From Halopseudomonas pelagia (lineage in GTDB: Bacteria; Pseudomonadota; Gammaproteobacteria; Pseudomonadales; Pseudomonadaceae), in assembly GCF_009497895.1 (NCBI RefSeq), contig NZ_CP033116.1, positions 2,356,001-2,420,000 on the forward strand: 64,000 bases of DNA. Reading direction: 5' to 3'. Positions 1 through 8,018 of the stretch are shown piece by piece. Position numbers and translations under genes: made by a program. Position 1 is the first letter of the stretch, and every line of letters starts with the position of its first letter. The notes under the pieces were generated by a model. It worked only from the letters and a program-made list of their open reading frames with translations, did not search any database and was not told the DNA's origin.

Positions 1-1
1 T

Positions 2-139
2 ACTGCCCAGGTGCGCGAAGGCGAAGTGCTCCAAGGCTTTCTAACCTGTATTCAGGCTTGTGGTGAGCAATTGCAGCAGCATGTACCCGCTACCCACGAG
101 CGCAACGAGCTGCCGAACCGCCTGGTTATGCTCTCCTGA
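2..139 (+). CDS. TPM domain protein, C-terminal fragment
   Basis: Open frame running in from the left edge and stopping at TGA 137-139; only about 45 residues are visible. The tail carries an E-R-N-E-L-P-N-R-L pattern after a helix with G-E-Q-L-Q-Q-H, which resembles the end of TPM-domain (DUF477) proteins; in pseudomonads these are often encoded next to lemA. A strong terminator follows directly, supporting this as a real gene end. The family call rests on recollection of the terminal motif only; the start and the rest of the protein lie outside the window. Confidence 0.5.
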   Translation, partial: TAQVREGEVLQGFLTCIQACGEQLQQHVPATHERNELPNRLVMLS

Positions 140-145
140 TCCAAT

Positions 146-173
146 AGCCAACCCTCCCGGGTTGGCTTGTTTT
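146..173 (+). terminator. Rho-independent terminator
   Basis: Perfect 9-bp stem (AGCCAACCC / GGGTTGGCT) with a 4-nt loop, followed by TGTTTT. It sits 7 nt after the stop codon of the partial TPM-type gene. Confidence 0.85.
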
Positions 174-271
174 CCCCTTGTAAGTACCCGCCTCGATGCT
201 CATCAGTCCAACTGCTCCAGCAAATTGTTGCCTTTGCCGGCATGAACTGTTGCATAAAATGTAACCAAAAC

Positions 272-298
272 TAAAGAAAGCGGTATTTTGGTCGATAC
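272..298 (+). promoter_or_regulatory. Sigma-28 (FliA) type promoter of the chemoreceptor gene
   Basis: TAAA (272-275), exactly 15 nt, then GTCGATAC (291-298), against the FliA consensus TAAA-N15-GCCGATAA. It lies about 85 nt upstream of the ATG of the methyl-accepting chemotaxis protein, a class of gene commonly driven by FliA. The match is read by eye; the start of transcription is not known. Confidence 0.65.
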
Positions 299-381
299 TC
301 CGGTCAGATGCGCCAGGAAATCGGTGATGCTGTCACGGAAATTCTGCAGAGTGCATTGCGTTGGTTACTGGAGTGATAACT

Positions 382-2028
382 ATGTTCGGCTTTTTTCGCA
401 ATATGAGCTTTCGTTGGAAGCTGACTTTACCGCTAGGTATTTTGGTCGGCTTGTTCTTCGCCCTGGGAATGGTGTCGTATATTGCAGTAACCGATCTTAC
501 AGGCCGTTTGAGCCGTTTTTCCGATGAGCTTTTGCCACAGTCGACGACCCTGCTCCAAGCTGATCGTGACTTGTATCAGGCCTTGCTGGCGGAACGAGCA
601 TTGGTAAGCGGACTTGATCCTGATCAGTTCGCGGAAATGACAGCGGAGCACAGCGAGAATATGCAGCAGGCCATTGACCGAGTTAGCGCCTTTGCTAGCA
701 ATACCCGTTCAAGTGAAGGGAAGGCTATGGCGCAGCGGTTCAACGATGCTTTTGCAGAGTGGAAGCGTTCGACAGACGAAGTGGTGAGCTTGGCCCAGAG
801 CGATTACGACGCTGATATGATACGCGCTGAAACCCTGAGTTTTGGACGGTCAGCGCAGCTGTTTAGCAATGCCCGAGAAATGATAGATGAGATGACCCAG
901 CAGATTGATGCGCAGGCCGCCTTGGAGGAGGCTGAAGCTCGCGTCGCGTCGGCTAGGGGCTCGGCCATTGTTACGACCATGACGCTGATCGGATTGGCCG
1001 TGTGTTTGCTGATGATCCTATTTTTCCCCGGTCTGATTGTCCGTCCTATCCAGAACATTCTGCAGCGCATTAGTGATATAGCCGATGGTGAAGGTGATTT
1101 GACCAAGCGGGTGGAGGTCAATTCGACTGATGAAATAGGCCAGTTGGGCACCACTATTAACCAGTTCCTCTCCCAGCTGCAGACGTTGATCCGCGAAGTC
1201 GCTGACTCCACTCTGCAAGTGGCAGCGGCGTCCGAGCAGATGAGTACCATTGCTGCGCATCAGGATCGCCTGGTCAATGAACAGTACAGTGCGATCGATC
1301 AGGTCAGTACCGCCGCGACAGAGATGACCGCGGCCATTCAGGAGGTCGCGGATAACGCCCACAGCACCGCCGAGGCTGCCAGCCAGGCAGACAAGCAGGG
1401 GCACGCTGCCTCCGAGGTCGTGGGCCAGACCATGAATGCGCTGCGCCGGTTGGCGGCAGACGTCGAAGAGGCTGCCGGGGTGATCAATCGTCTGGAGCAG
1501 GACAGCGACAAGATCGGCGGAGTGCTCAGTGTTATCCAGGCGATTGCAGAACAGACCAACCTGCTGGCGTTGAACGCGGCGATTGAAGCGGCGCGCGCCG
1601 GAGAGCAGGGCAGGGGCTTTGCGGTAGTGGCCGATGAAGTACGGGCATTGGCCGCCCGCACACAAGCCTCCACGCGGGATATTCAGGAGATGATTCAGAG
1701 CCTGCAGGCAGGTAGTGGTCAGGCGGTGGCGGTCATGCAGCGCGGTGCAGGGCTTGCCTCGCAAAGCGTGGAACAAGCCGCCGGGGCGGAGCGCTCGTTG
1801 AACGAGACCGCCCAATCGGTAGTACGCATCAATGACATGGCCGCGCAGATAGCGTCGGCCTGTGAGGAGCAAAGCCAAACCACTGAAGAGATCGCACGTA
1901 ATATCAGCGGCATTCGCGATCTGTCCAACCAGGCAGCGCAGAGCTCAGAAGAAAGTCGCCAAGCCAGCGAATCAATGGCCAGACTGGCGGCAGGATTACA
2001 GCAGCAGGTAGGTCGTTTCAGAACCTGA
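382..2028 (+). CDS. Methyl-accepting chemotaxis protein
   Basis: Inner-membrane chemoreceptor of 548 residues that would signal through CheW and CheA. Order of parts: N-terminal membrane helix (about 12-34), a helical periplasmic sensor of roughly 150 residues resembling a four-helix bundle, second membrane helix (about 195-220), HAMP beginning at R-P-I-Q-N, then the signalling domain with the conserved hairpin [19 protein letters not shown]. No C-terminal CheR/CheB-binding pentapeptide is visible. ATG 382 is chosen because GGAG lies 8 nt upstream; a TTG at 361 is in frame but has no such support. The gene stands alone behind a FliA-type promoter. The ligand cannot be predicted. Confidence 0.93.
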   Translation: MFGFFRNMSFRWKLTLPLGILVGLFFALGMVSYIAVTDLTGRLSRFSDELLPQSTTLLQADRDLYQALLAERALVSGLDPDQFAEMTAEHSENMQQAIDRVSAFASNTRSSEGKAMAQRFNDAFAEWKRSTDEVVSLAQSDYDADMIRAETLSFGRSAQLFSNAREMIDEMTQQIDAQAALEEAEARVASARGSAIVTTMTLIGLAVCLLMILFFPGLIVRPIQNILQRISDIADGEGDLTKRVEVNSTDEIGQLGTTINQFLSQLQTLIREVADSTLQVAAASEQMSTIAAHQDRLVNEQYSAIDQVSTAATEMTAAIQEVADNAHSTAEAASQADKQGHAASEVVGQTMNALRRLAADVEEAAGVINRLEQDSDKIGGVLSVIQAIAEQTNLLALNAAIEAARAGEQGRGFAVVADEVRALAARTQASTRDIQEMIQSLQAGSGQAVAVMQRGAGLASQSVEQAAGAERSLNETAQSVVRINDMAAQIASACEEQSQTTEEIARNISGIRDLSNQAAQSSEESRQASESMARLAAGLQQQVGRFRT

Positions 2029-2065
2029 GTATTGCTCGTGGTCCAGTGCTTTATCGGCCGGCAGA

Positions 2066-2097
2066 GCGTGGTCCTATGTTCGGAGTAGGAACCACGC
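2066..2097. repeat. Inverted repeat between convergent genes
   Basis: GCGTGGTCCTA (2066-2076) pairs with TAGGAACCACGC (2086-2097) with one bulged base, in the short gap between the chemoreceptor and the convergent ectD. There is no T-run, so it may be a processing or REP-like hairpin rather than a classic terminator. Confidence 0.5.
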
Positions 2098-2132
2098 CTC
2101 TGTCGCTGTAGCTTCGCTAGCCGATCCCGAAT

Positions 2133-3092
2133 CTAGCCATGGCCTTGCAGGGGTTCAACGCCCTGGCCGGCCAGCTCGGGGAAGTCATCGTGAATTTCCA
2201 GGGGCTTCACGTTGCGGCGCGCACCCAGGTATTCAGGCCGTTCGCTATTCGCGGCGTAGGGCACGCCCAATGGGTTGTCGACGCTGTTGTAGACGAAGAA
2301 CAGATTGGAGCGTGGCCAGGGCGACATATTGCCGTTTGACGCATGCAGCACATTGCACTCGAATAACAGCAGTGAGCCAGCAGGCCCCTTGGGTGCTTGA
2401 ATACCGCCGCGCTTGCCCAGGTCCGCGAGGACGGTTTCGTCAGGTACACCGGCTTTCTGCGCCTTCAGCGAGCTCTCCCAATTGGCCTCGGGGGTTTCAC
2501 CGACACAGGGCACGAATTGGTGGTGCGAGCCAGGGATGAGCATCAGCGGGCCGTTGAACTCGTTGTTGTCAGTCAGCATTAACGACGCACTGACGGCGCG
2601 CATCCGTGGCATGCCGTCTTCGGCGTGCCAGGTTTCAAAATCCGAATGCCAGTCAAATCCGCTGCCTTGAAAGCCGTACTTGTCGTTGATGCGCGACTGG
2701 TGGATGTACACCTCGCTGCCCAACAACTGGCGGACCATGCCCAGGATTCGCGGGTCGCGGGTCAACTTGCTGAACCGTTCCGACAGCTCATGCATACCGA
2801 ATACCGAGCGAATGGCGCCGCTGGCCGGGTCGGAGATGACCTGTTCGGATTTGAGCATTTCAGGGTCCTGAGCCATTTCCTTCAGCTCTTCAAAGAACGG
2901 CTGCATGCTTTCCTGGGAAAAGAAGCCTTCAAACCAGAGAAAACCATCGCGCTCGTAATGGGACAAAGCCACCTCGTCCAGCGGACCATTCCAGCGATGT
3001 TGATTGCGCGAGTGCACTACGGGGTCGCGGCGCCTTACCGGCGCGTGGTGTTCCGACAGGCGGGTGGGGTATAAATCCAACGATTTCGTCAT
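2133..3092 (-). CDS. ectD: Ectoine hydroxylase (2-oxoglutarate dioxygenase)
   Basis: Cytoplasmic non-haem iron, 2-oxoglutarate-dependent dioxygenase that converts ectoine to 5-hydroxyectoine. The protein is 319 residues, close to the family's usual 300-310. The EctD signature is present: Q-S-R-I-N-D-K followed by W-H-S-D-F-E-T-W-H and G-M-P-R-M-R. Predicted iron ligands are H149, D151 and H250. ATG 3092 has GGAGG 8 nt upstream. No ectA, ectB, ectC or ask gene lies next to it, so ectoine must come from a locus elsewhere or from uptake. Other phytanoyl-CoA dioxygenase relatives are possible, but the extended signature makes EctD much the best call. Confidence 0.9.
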   Translation of the reverse strand: MTKSLDLYPTRLSEHHAPVRRRDPVVHSRNQHRWNGPLDEVALSHYERDGFLWFEGFFSQESMQPFFEELKEMAQDPEMLKSEQVISDPASGAIRSVFGMHELSERFSKLTRDPRILGMVRQLLGSEVYIHQSRINDKYGFQGSGFDWHSDFETWHAEDGMPRMRAVSASLMLTDNNEFNGPLMLIPGSHHQFVPCVGETPEANWESSLKAQKAGVPDETVLADLGKRGGIQAPKGPAGSLLLFECNVLHASNGNMSPWPRSNLFFVYNSVDNPLGVPYAANSERPEYLGARRNVKPLEIHDDFPELAGQGVEPLQGHG

Positions 3093-3471
3093 GCGGGTAA
3101 CCTCCAGGGTTATCTGTTATCTGTCTGTAAGAGCACAGTTCAGCGTCCTGGGCAAAGGTCCAATGATCGCGGGTTGTATTTCCGTCAGAGCGTGGCAGCA
3201 GAGATTGTTCATACAGAGATGAATCAGGTTGCCGGTGCGAGTCTTGCTTTGGTACGCGCTGCGGATGTTCAAGCTGTCGCGGCAACTGCGCCGCCAGATT
3301 GTGTTGCGGAATGACCTTCGCCGTACCCATGCGACATGGGGGGGCTGAAAAAAGTTTCAAGAGTTTTCTTTATGCTCACCACCGCGTCGTTTCTGGGTGT
3401 ACGCTTGGCCCCTGAAATTTGCCGATGCCAGCATTGGCTTCAAGCACAACATTGTTAACAGGATGAGCATC
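3093..3471. other. Intergenic stretch between divergent ectD and dsbA-like gene
   Basis: About 380 bases with no convincing coding frame, RNA gene or strong promoter match. Read on the minus strand, a short direct repeat (AGATAAC twice) lies just upstream of the ectD ribosome binding site. The stretch presumably holds the promoters of both divergent genes; I see no clear salt-responsive or other operator. Confidence 0.4.
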
Positions 3472-4203
3472 ATGGGAGAAGCAAAGCGCCGACGGACCAC
3501 CGGGGAACCAGCACCGCAGCGCGAGAAGCGCAAACACAAACAGTCGCTGCTATGGGGCGGCGGGCTGGTGGTGGTTCTGGCACTTGTCGGGTTAACGGTG
3601 TACCTGGCCACACCCGGTAGCGGCCCGACCACGGCACTGCCAAGCGTGCCGGAAAATACGCCGCCGTTTCCCGCGGAACTGGATCGTTACGGTGTTGAAC
3701 TGGGTGATCCGGATGCGCCTGTAGTGGTGCGCGAATTCGCCGATTATCAATGTCCCGCATGTGCCGCCTTTGCTCGGGTACATGAGCAGTTGCGCACGGA
3801 CTATATAGATACCGGCAAGGTGCGCCTGGTGTTCTTCGAGCTACCGCTGAGTCAGCATCGCAATGCGCTTCCTGCCGCACAGGCAGCCCGTTGCGCGGGG
3901 GATCAGGGTGCCTATTGGGCAATGCATGATCAATTGTTTGCCAGTCAATCCAGCTGGAGTGCGCAGGGTGATCCGCTGAGGATTTTCAACGGTTATGCTC
4001 AGAACCTGGAATTGAACGAAGGACGCTTTGAACGCTGCATGAATACTGAGCAACGCCGCGAGCAGGTAGAAGCCAGTGCAGCGATTGCGCAACAACTGCG
4101 AGTGGCGAGCACGCCTACCGTGCTGGTCGATAACATCCCGCTTACCCGGCCAGGTTGGGAGCAGTTGTCAGGGCTGATTGAACAGCAGCTCGAAGGTCAG
4201 TGA
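3472..4203 (+). CDS. Membrane-anchored DsbA-like thioredoxin-fold protein
   Basis: Thiol-disulfide oxidoreductase-like protein of 243 residues. A basic N-terminus starting M-G-E-A-K-R-R-R is followed by one membrane helix (about 26-47) and a periplasmic DsbA-type thioredoxin domain with a C-P-A-C active site (C94, C97) and a cis-proline motif T-P-T-V near the C-terminus. The orientation (basic end in the cytoplasm) fits the positive-inside rule. ATG 3472 follows AGGA by 8 nt; an in-frame ATG at 3463 is an alternative. It is a lone gene. The domain order resembles BdbD or DsbA-family anchored oxidoreductases; whether it oxidises, isomerises or reduces substrates cannot be told from sequence. 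Confidence 0.82.
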   Translation: MGEAKRRRTTGEPAPQREKRKHKQSLLWGGGLVVVLALVGLTVYLATPGSGPTTALPSVPENTPPFPAELDRYGVELGDPDAPVVVREFADYQCPACAAFARVHEQLRTDYIDTGKVRLVFFELPLSQHRNALPAAQAARCAGDQGAYWAMHDQLFASQSSWSAQGDPLRIFNGYAQNLELNEGRFERCMNTEQRREQVEASAAIAQQLRVASTPTVLVDNIPLTRPGWEQLSGLIEQQLEGQ

Positions 4204-4216
4204 TTCAGTCGGATTG

Positions 4217-4753
4217 TTAGCTCTGGAGCGGATTTTCGGCATCGGGTGATCGCGGTGCCTGGCCAATATGTGAAAGGTCACGGGCGACCATGATCACCTC
4301 ATCGGCGGAGTACAGGTTATTGATGACAGCCTCGACCTTGGCACCCAGCACAGCCGCGTAGAGTCGTTGTGCACTGTTGTCCGCACGGGTTGTTATCAGT
4401 ACATGTTTGAGCGCCGATCCATGCGTCACCAGGATCGAGCGAATATCCTGCAGCGATTCCCTGATCAGCTCTGCGCCAACGCCTTTGCCCTGAAATTCAG
4501 CTGATACGGCGATCTGCTCCAGCTCAAGTACCACTTCGGGGCGAAAGCCGCTTTTCTGGGTCCACAGGCAGTAGCCTAGGCATCGCTCATCTTGGGTCGC
4601 TATGTACGCCACGATGCGCGGGTAGGCCACCAGGTTACATGCCAGCCAGTGATAGGAATTACGCTGTCGGGTAAATGCGTCTTTGTGGATTTGTGCAGCT
4701 GCGACCAGATCATCCTGCTGCATGCGGCGAATAACGCAAGGCTTCTGACGCAT
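4217..4753 (-). CDS. GNAT family N-acetyltransferase
   Basis: Protein of 178 residues with the GNAT acetyl-CoA binding motif A pattern Q-G-K-G-V-G-A-E-L-I (about residues 90-100) preceded by a beta strand E-L-E-Q-I-A-V. It would transfer an acetyl group from acetyl-CoA to an amine; the acceptor is unknown. ATG 4753. The gene stands alone, convergent with the DsbA-like gene and separated from it by 13 nt. Confidence 0.85.
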   Translation of the reverse strand: MRQKPCVIRRMQQDDLVAAAQIHKDAFTRQRNSYHWLACNLVAYPRIVAYIATQDERCLGYCLWTQKSGFRPEVVLELEQIAVSAEFQGKGVGAELIRESLQDIRSILVTHGSALKHVLITTRADNSAQRLYAAVLGAKVEAVINNLYSADEVIMVARDLSHIGQAPRSPDAENPLQS

Positions 4754-4817
4754 GAGGGTGTTCCATATTATCTATCCAGAAACCTGCATGGCTCCAGGGT
4801 ATAAGGTGATATCAAGA

Positions 4818-4842
4818 GGGAAGCGCCGGAGAGGCGCTCCCC
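4818..4842 (-). terminator. Probable terminator of the hibernation factor gene
   Basis: GGGAAGCGCC and GGCGCTCCCC form a 10-bp stem with one mismatch around GGAGA. On the minus strand it lies about 40 nt beyond the stop of the HPF gene and is followed by a weak pyrimidine run. Confidence 0.5.
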
Positions 4843-4848
4843 ATGTGT

Positions 4849-4876
4849 CTAGACTGAAAAGTGCCTAGACTGAAAA
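4849..4876. repeat. Short direct repeat
   Basis: The 12-mer CTAGACTGAAAA occurs twice with a 16-nt period (4849-4860, 4865-4876), between the HPF stop codon and its probable terminator. The significance is unknown; it may be a slippage product. Confidence 0.6.
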
Positions 4877-4882
4877 CGCGAG

Positions 4883-5308
4883 TCAGCTATTGCCGAGTTC
4901 GTGTTGCCGAGCGAGAAATTCTTCCTGCAATAGGGCGTCTTTGACCGCTTTGGGCTCTTCGTCCTGCAAGGGGTCGCTGAGCAGCTTGGCTGGGGTGCCT
5001 TTGGCTTCCAGTTTGCCCATCAGGTGCTCCAGGGCATGGCGCGCCTTGGTGGCGGCGCCGTTAACTGCCTGTTCCAGAGATTCGGCCTTGTGCGTGACAG
5101 ACATGGCCTGATGGCCTTTGGGGCGAAGTTCGATCTGACAACGCTTGTCGTCGGTTCCAGCCTTATGCGCATTCTCGTCGCTAAGGTGTATTTCGACTCG
5201 GGTGAGGTAATCATCGAAGTGATCAAGTTGGTCGGTGACTGTAGCGCTGACCCATTCCTGCAGCCGTGCGCTGCCTTGAATGTGCTTGCTGTTGACCTGT
5301 ACCTGCAT
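4883..5308 (-). CDS. HPF/RaiA-type ribosome hibernation protein
   Basis: Protein of 141 residues. The N-terminal about 100 residues match the HPF/RaiA (sigma-54 modulation protein) fold: opening M-Q-V-Q-V-N-S-K-H-I, a central acidic strand V-E-I-H-L-S-D-E-N and a basic helix ending G-A-A-T-K-A-R-H-A-L-E-H. Family members bind the 30S subunit and hold ribosomes idle in stationary phase. The C-terminal 40 residues form an acidic tail without the long-HPF dimerisation domain. This is not the rpoN-linked copy, since no rpoN is near, so it is likely a second paralogue. ATG 5308 follows AGGA. Confidence 0.8.
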   Translation of the reverse strand: MQVQVNSKHIQGSARLQEWVSATVTDQLDHFDDYLTRVEIHLSDENAHKAGTDDKRCQIELRPKGHQAMSVTHKAESLEQAVNGAATKARHALEHLMGKLEAKGTPAKLLSDPLQDEEPKAVKDALLQEEFLARQHELGNS

Positions 5309-5450
5309 AGGAAATTCCTTATGGTTATTTACCTGCGCTTCAACGCCTTGCGGCGATCAAAGTTCCCACTTGCGAAGGGCCGGCTTGCGCTTCACGCTTG
5401 CGACCCTTCCACTGTTCCAAATTGCGCCTTCAGCCGGCGCTTGGCAAGCC

Positions 5451-5741
5451 TCATTCGTTGATCGGTTGCTCGTCATCTTGAATGGCGTCTTCGTCGGTAT
5501 TCATTTCATCACTTATTTCATCGCCCATTTCATCCAGGCCAACATCGTCATAGGGGTTGGTTGTTTCGGCACCCTCGCGCGTGTTTGGCACCTGGGCGGA
5601 GCCACCGATCTCAGCTTCTGTATCCGCGTCCCGAGTATGCTCCGCTCCGTGATCTGCGGCGTGTTCGTCGGCAAGCGCAGGGGCGGCCATTCCCAGGGCG
5701 CTGAGCGCCAGGGCGGCAGTGAGTAATCTGAAAGTAGGCAT
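5451..5741 (-). CDS. Small acidic secreted protein
   Basis: Predicted exported protein of 96 residues, family not recognised. A signal peptide spans about residues 1-24 (cleavage after A-L-A). The mature part opens with a His-rich stretch (H-A-A-D-H-G-A-E-H) and then becomes strongly acidic with many D and E and almost no hydrophobic core, so it is probably disordered. It has no cysteines. ATG 5741 has AGGAG 8 nt upstream; an in-frame GTG at 5747 is less likely. The clustered His and acidic residues could bind metal or act as a periplasmic buffer, but that is conjecture. Confidence 0.65.
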   Translation of the reverse strand: MPTFRLLTAALALSALGMAAPALADEHAADHGAEHTRDADTEAEIGGSAQVPNTREGAETTNPYDDVGLDEMGDEISDEMNTDEDAIQDDEQPINE

Positions 5742-5928
5742 GGACACTTCTCCTGTTAGGCAGCCTGAAGGGGTAATGATGAGTGCATGTTATGGCAGGC
5801 TGCTAAGTGATAGACAGGCAATCCCCTCGGCTGTTCAGTCTGGCAGTGAAGTTTTAAAAACCAGCGCGCCAACGGCGTATTTTGTTGCTAGAGTTCCTCG
5901 CTATCGACCCATCCTGGCAGAGTAGAAA

Positions 5929-6561
5929 ATGAGTATCGAAACCTGGCTGGCCTTCCTGCTGGCGTGCTGGATCATCAGCTTGTCGCCTGGCGCCGGTGCT
6001 ATCGCGTCGATGTCCAGTGGCCTGAATTACGGCTTCCTGCGTGGCTATTGGACGGCCCTCGGTTTGCAGTTCGGGCTGCTGTTGCAGATCGCCGTCGTGG
6101 CTGCGGGGGTCGGCGCGTTGCTGGCAACCTCGGAGCTGGCGTTCAGATTGATCAAATGGTTTGGGGTCGGCTATTTACTCTTCCTGGCCTGGCGTCAATG
6201 GCGCGCTGCACCCGTGGATATGCATGCAGCCTCTTTGACCAGACCGGTAGGTCGGCCGCTGAGCCTGGTCATGCGCGGCTTTCTGATCAACGCCAGTAAT
6301 CCCAAGGCGGTGGTGTTCATGTTGGCGGTGCTGCCACAATTTCTGGATCTGAGCAGGCCGTTGCTGGGTCAGTATCTGCTGATCGCCATAACCATGGTGG
6401 TGGTTGATCTGATCGTCATGGCGGGTTATACCGGCCTGGCGGCACGTGTACTGGGATTGCTGCGCTCACCACGGCAACAGCGGCTGCTCAACCGTACCTT
6501 TGCCGGGTTGTTTGCTGGCGCAGCAGGGCTTCTGGCCTGCGTCCGTCGGGCTGCCAACTGA
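5929..6561 (+). CDS. LysE/RhtB family amino-acid exporter
   Basis: Inner-membrane protein of 210 residues with about six hydrophobic segments and the LysE-family N-terminal motif L-S-P-G-A-G-A. Family members export amino acids or derivatives such as homoserine, threonine and lysine. The loop motif N-P-K-A-V-V-F is also present. ATG 5929 follows a short leader with no regulator next door. The gene ends 58 nt before the ion channel gene on the same strand, so the two may be co-transcribed. The substrate is not predictable. Confidence 0.88.
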   Translation: MSIETWLAFLLACWIISLSPGAGAIASMSSGLNYGFLRGYWTALGLQFGLLLQIAVVAAGVGALLATSELAFRLIKWFGVGYLLFLAWRQWRAAPVDMHAASLTRPVGRPLSLVMRGFLINASNPKAVVFMLAVLPQFLDLSRPLLGQYLLIAITMVVVDLIVMAGYTGLAARVLGLLRSPRQQRLLNRTFAGLFAGAAGLLACVRRAAN

Positions 6562-6619
6562 ACCCTTCGCCGCCTATTTGAGTCTGACCGCATACCATTT
6601 TCAGGCATGGAGGACACAG

Positions 6620-7597
6620 ATGCTGTTGGTCATTCTGGCGGTCTTTGTTCTACTGCTGACACTGTGGGATGTGTTTATCACGGTGTTCAGTACGCAGGGG
6701 GCAGGGCCGCTGTCCTATCGTTGGGGTAAATGGATCTGGGCAGGTCTGCTGCACCTGCACCGGCGGCGGCCAATCCATCGGGTACTGTCGCTGGCGGGAC
6801 CCTTCGTGCTGCTCAGCAGCATTCTGCTCTGGTACTGTCTGATTGGGCTGGCACTGCTGCTGATCTTCTCGGTGCAGCCCGACTCGGTAGTGCACGGTAG
6901 CTCGAATGCGCCGGCGTCGCTGGAGACGCGCTACTACTTCATTAACACCACCCTGTCCGGACTGGGGTATGGTGACTGGGTGCCGTCGGCGTTTCCATGG
7001 ACGCTGCTGGCAACCCTGGGAACCCTGGCTGGAACGGCGGTGCTGACGGTCTCTCTGTCCTATGTGCTGTCCGTAGTGTCGGCGGCGATTGATCGCAAGA
7101 AGTTGGCGCAGTCGGTTTTTGGCATGGGCACGAGCGTAACGCAGGTTATAGACAACGCCAGATTGAGCGATCCGCGCGATTCGTTGAAAAATCATTTTCT
7201 GACCACTGCGGGAGAAATCGATCACCAGCGACTCAAGCATCTGGCTTATCCGATACTGGCGTATTTTCATTCCACCTCGGTGGATTTTTCTCCAGCGCAT
7301 GCTGTGTTGCTGTTGGCGGATGCCTGCTTTGTGTTGCAGGTAGCTGCGCCAGACCGCCGCGCGCCAATGGGCGTGTTGCAGGTAGTCAATAGCAGTATCC
7401 ACAACTTTGCCCAGCTACACGCTTCCGGGGCGACCGTTAAGCAAGATCCTGACTGCCCGGCACCGTTGCTGGCAGCAGCGGTGAAGCAGGGCGCGGCGAT
7501 CAATAGTGAGGAATTTAAACAGGCACTGGCCCACTACCTGCCATGTCGTGCTCGATTACTTGCGCTGTGCCGGGCAGATGGTTGGCAGGTAGGCTGA
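6620..7597 (+). CDS. Potassium-channel-like membrane protein
   Basis: Protein of 325 residues. The first about 185 contain three or four membrane helices and a pore loop with the selectivity-filter pattern L-G-Y-G-D (115-119), typical of the two-transmembrane ion channel family (PF07885). The remaining cytoplasmic about 140 residues are not a recognisable TrkA-N/RCK domain and carry no Rossmann glycine motif. ATG 6620 is preceded by GGAGG; upstream in-frame starts overlap the LysE gene and lack support. Cation channel activity is inferred from the filter; gating is unknown. Confidence 0.8.
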   Translation: MLLVILAVFVLLLTLWDVFITVFSTQGAGPLSYRWGKWIWAGLLHLHRRRPIHRVLSLAGPFVLLSSILLWYCLIGLALLLIFSVQPDSVVHGSSNAPASLETRYYFINTTLSGLGYGDWVPSAFPWTLLATLGTLAGTAVLTVSLSYVLSVVSAAIDRKKLAQSVFGMGTSVTQVIDNARLSDPRDSLKNHFLTTAGEIDHQRLKHLAYPILAYFHSTSVDFSPAHAVLLLADACFVLQVAAPDRRAPMGVLQVVNSSIHNFAQLHASGATVKQDPDCPAPLLAAAVKQGAAINSEEFKQALAHYLPCRARLLALCRADGWQVG

Positions 7598-7704
7598 GCC
7601 AACACTTGCCATCTCACTGGCGCAGGGGTTTATCGCATTGGTAGGGTTGCCCAATTGGGAGCGCTTCAATAGCATGCTGGAACATCAATCAAGAGGACGT
7701 TTTA

Positions 7705-7992
7705 ATGTCAAATGAAGGTTATCACGAACCCGTTTCCGAGCTGAGCGACGAGACCCGCGATATGCACCGCGCCATCGTATCGCTGATGGAAGAACTGGAA
7801 GCCATGGATTGGTACAACCAGCGCGTCGACGCGTGCAAGGATGCCGACCTCAAGGCCGTGCTCAAGCACAACCGTGACGAAGAGAAAGAACACGCCGCGA
7901 TGACCCTGGAATGGATCCGCCGGCGTGATCCGGTGTTTGATAAAGAGCTACGTGACTGGTTGTTCACCGATAAGGATCTGGCCCACCACTGA
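7705..7992 (+). CDS. EncFtn-type ferritin-like protein, no encapsulin nearby
   Basis: Protein of 95 residues, closely like the encapsulated ferritin (EncFtn) family, which oxidises ferrous iron at a di-iron site built between two subunits. Conserved features by position: E30 and the E60-x-x-H63 pair as di-iron ligands, W36-Y37, E29 and E32 as the entry-site acidic residues, and the D-E-T-R-D-M-H-R-A-I start of helix 1. Classic EncFtn proteins carry a C-terminal tail that docks them in an encapsulin shell. This one ends soon after the F-T-D-K motif and has no such tail, and no encapsulin gene lies within the window. ATG 7705 follows AGAGG. A bacterioferritin gene lies 1 kb away. Function outside a shell is inference. 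Confidence 0.85.
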   Translation: MSNEGYHEPVSELSDETRDMHRAIVSLMEELEAMDWYNQRVDACKDADLKAVLKHNRDEEKEHAAMTLEWIRRRDPVFDKELRDWLFTDKDLAHH

Positions 7993-7998
7993 TCCTGA

Positions 7999-8018
7999 GT
8001 GATGGTTTATTCCATCAC
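7999..8018. repeat. Hairpin at convergent gene junction
   Basis: GTGATGG and CCATCAC form a perfect 7-bp stem around TTTATT. It overlaps the stop codon of the convergent META-domain gene. It could act as a weak two-way terminator; no long T-run follows. Confidence 0.4.

Noticed and set aside
1018..1878. Long open frame antisense to the chemoreceptor
   Set aside because: It is the shadow of a high-GC coding frame, with no ribosome site or recognisable domain.
4201..4217. 17-mer TGATTCAGTCGGATTGT also found at 60494-60510
   Set aside because: An exact 17-base match within 64 kb is not far from chance, and the flanks share nothing. The first copy begins with the stop codon of the DsbA-like gene.
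7705..7992. Rubrerythrin or standard ferritin
   Set aside because: It is too short for a four-helix ferritin subunit and has the EncFtn helix motifs and ligand spacing (E30, E60, H63).
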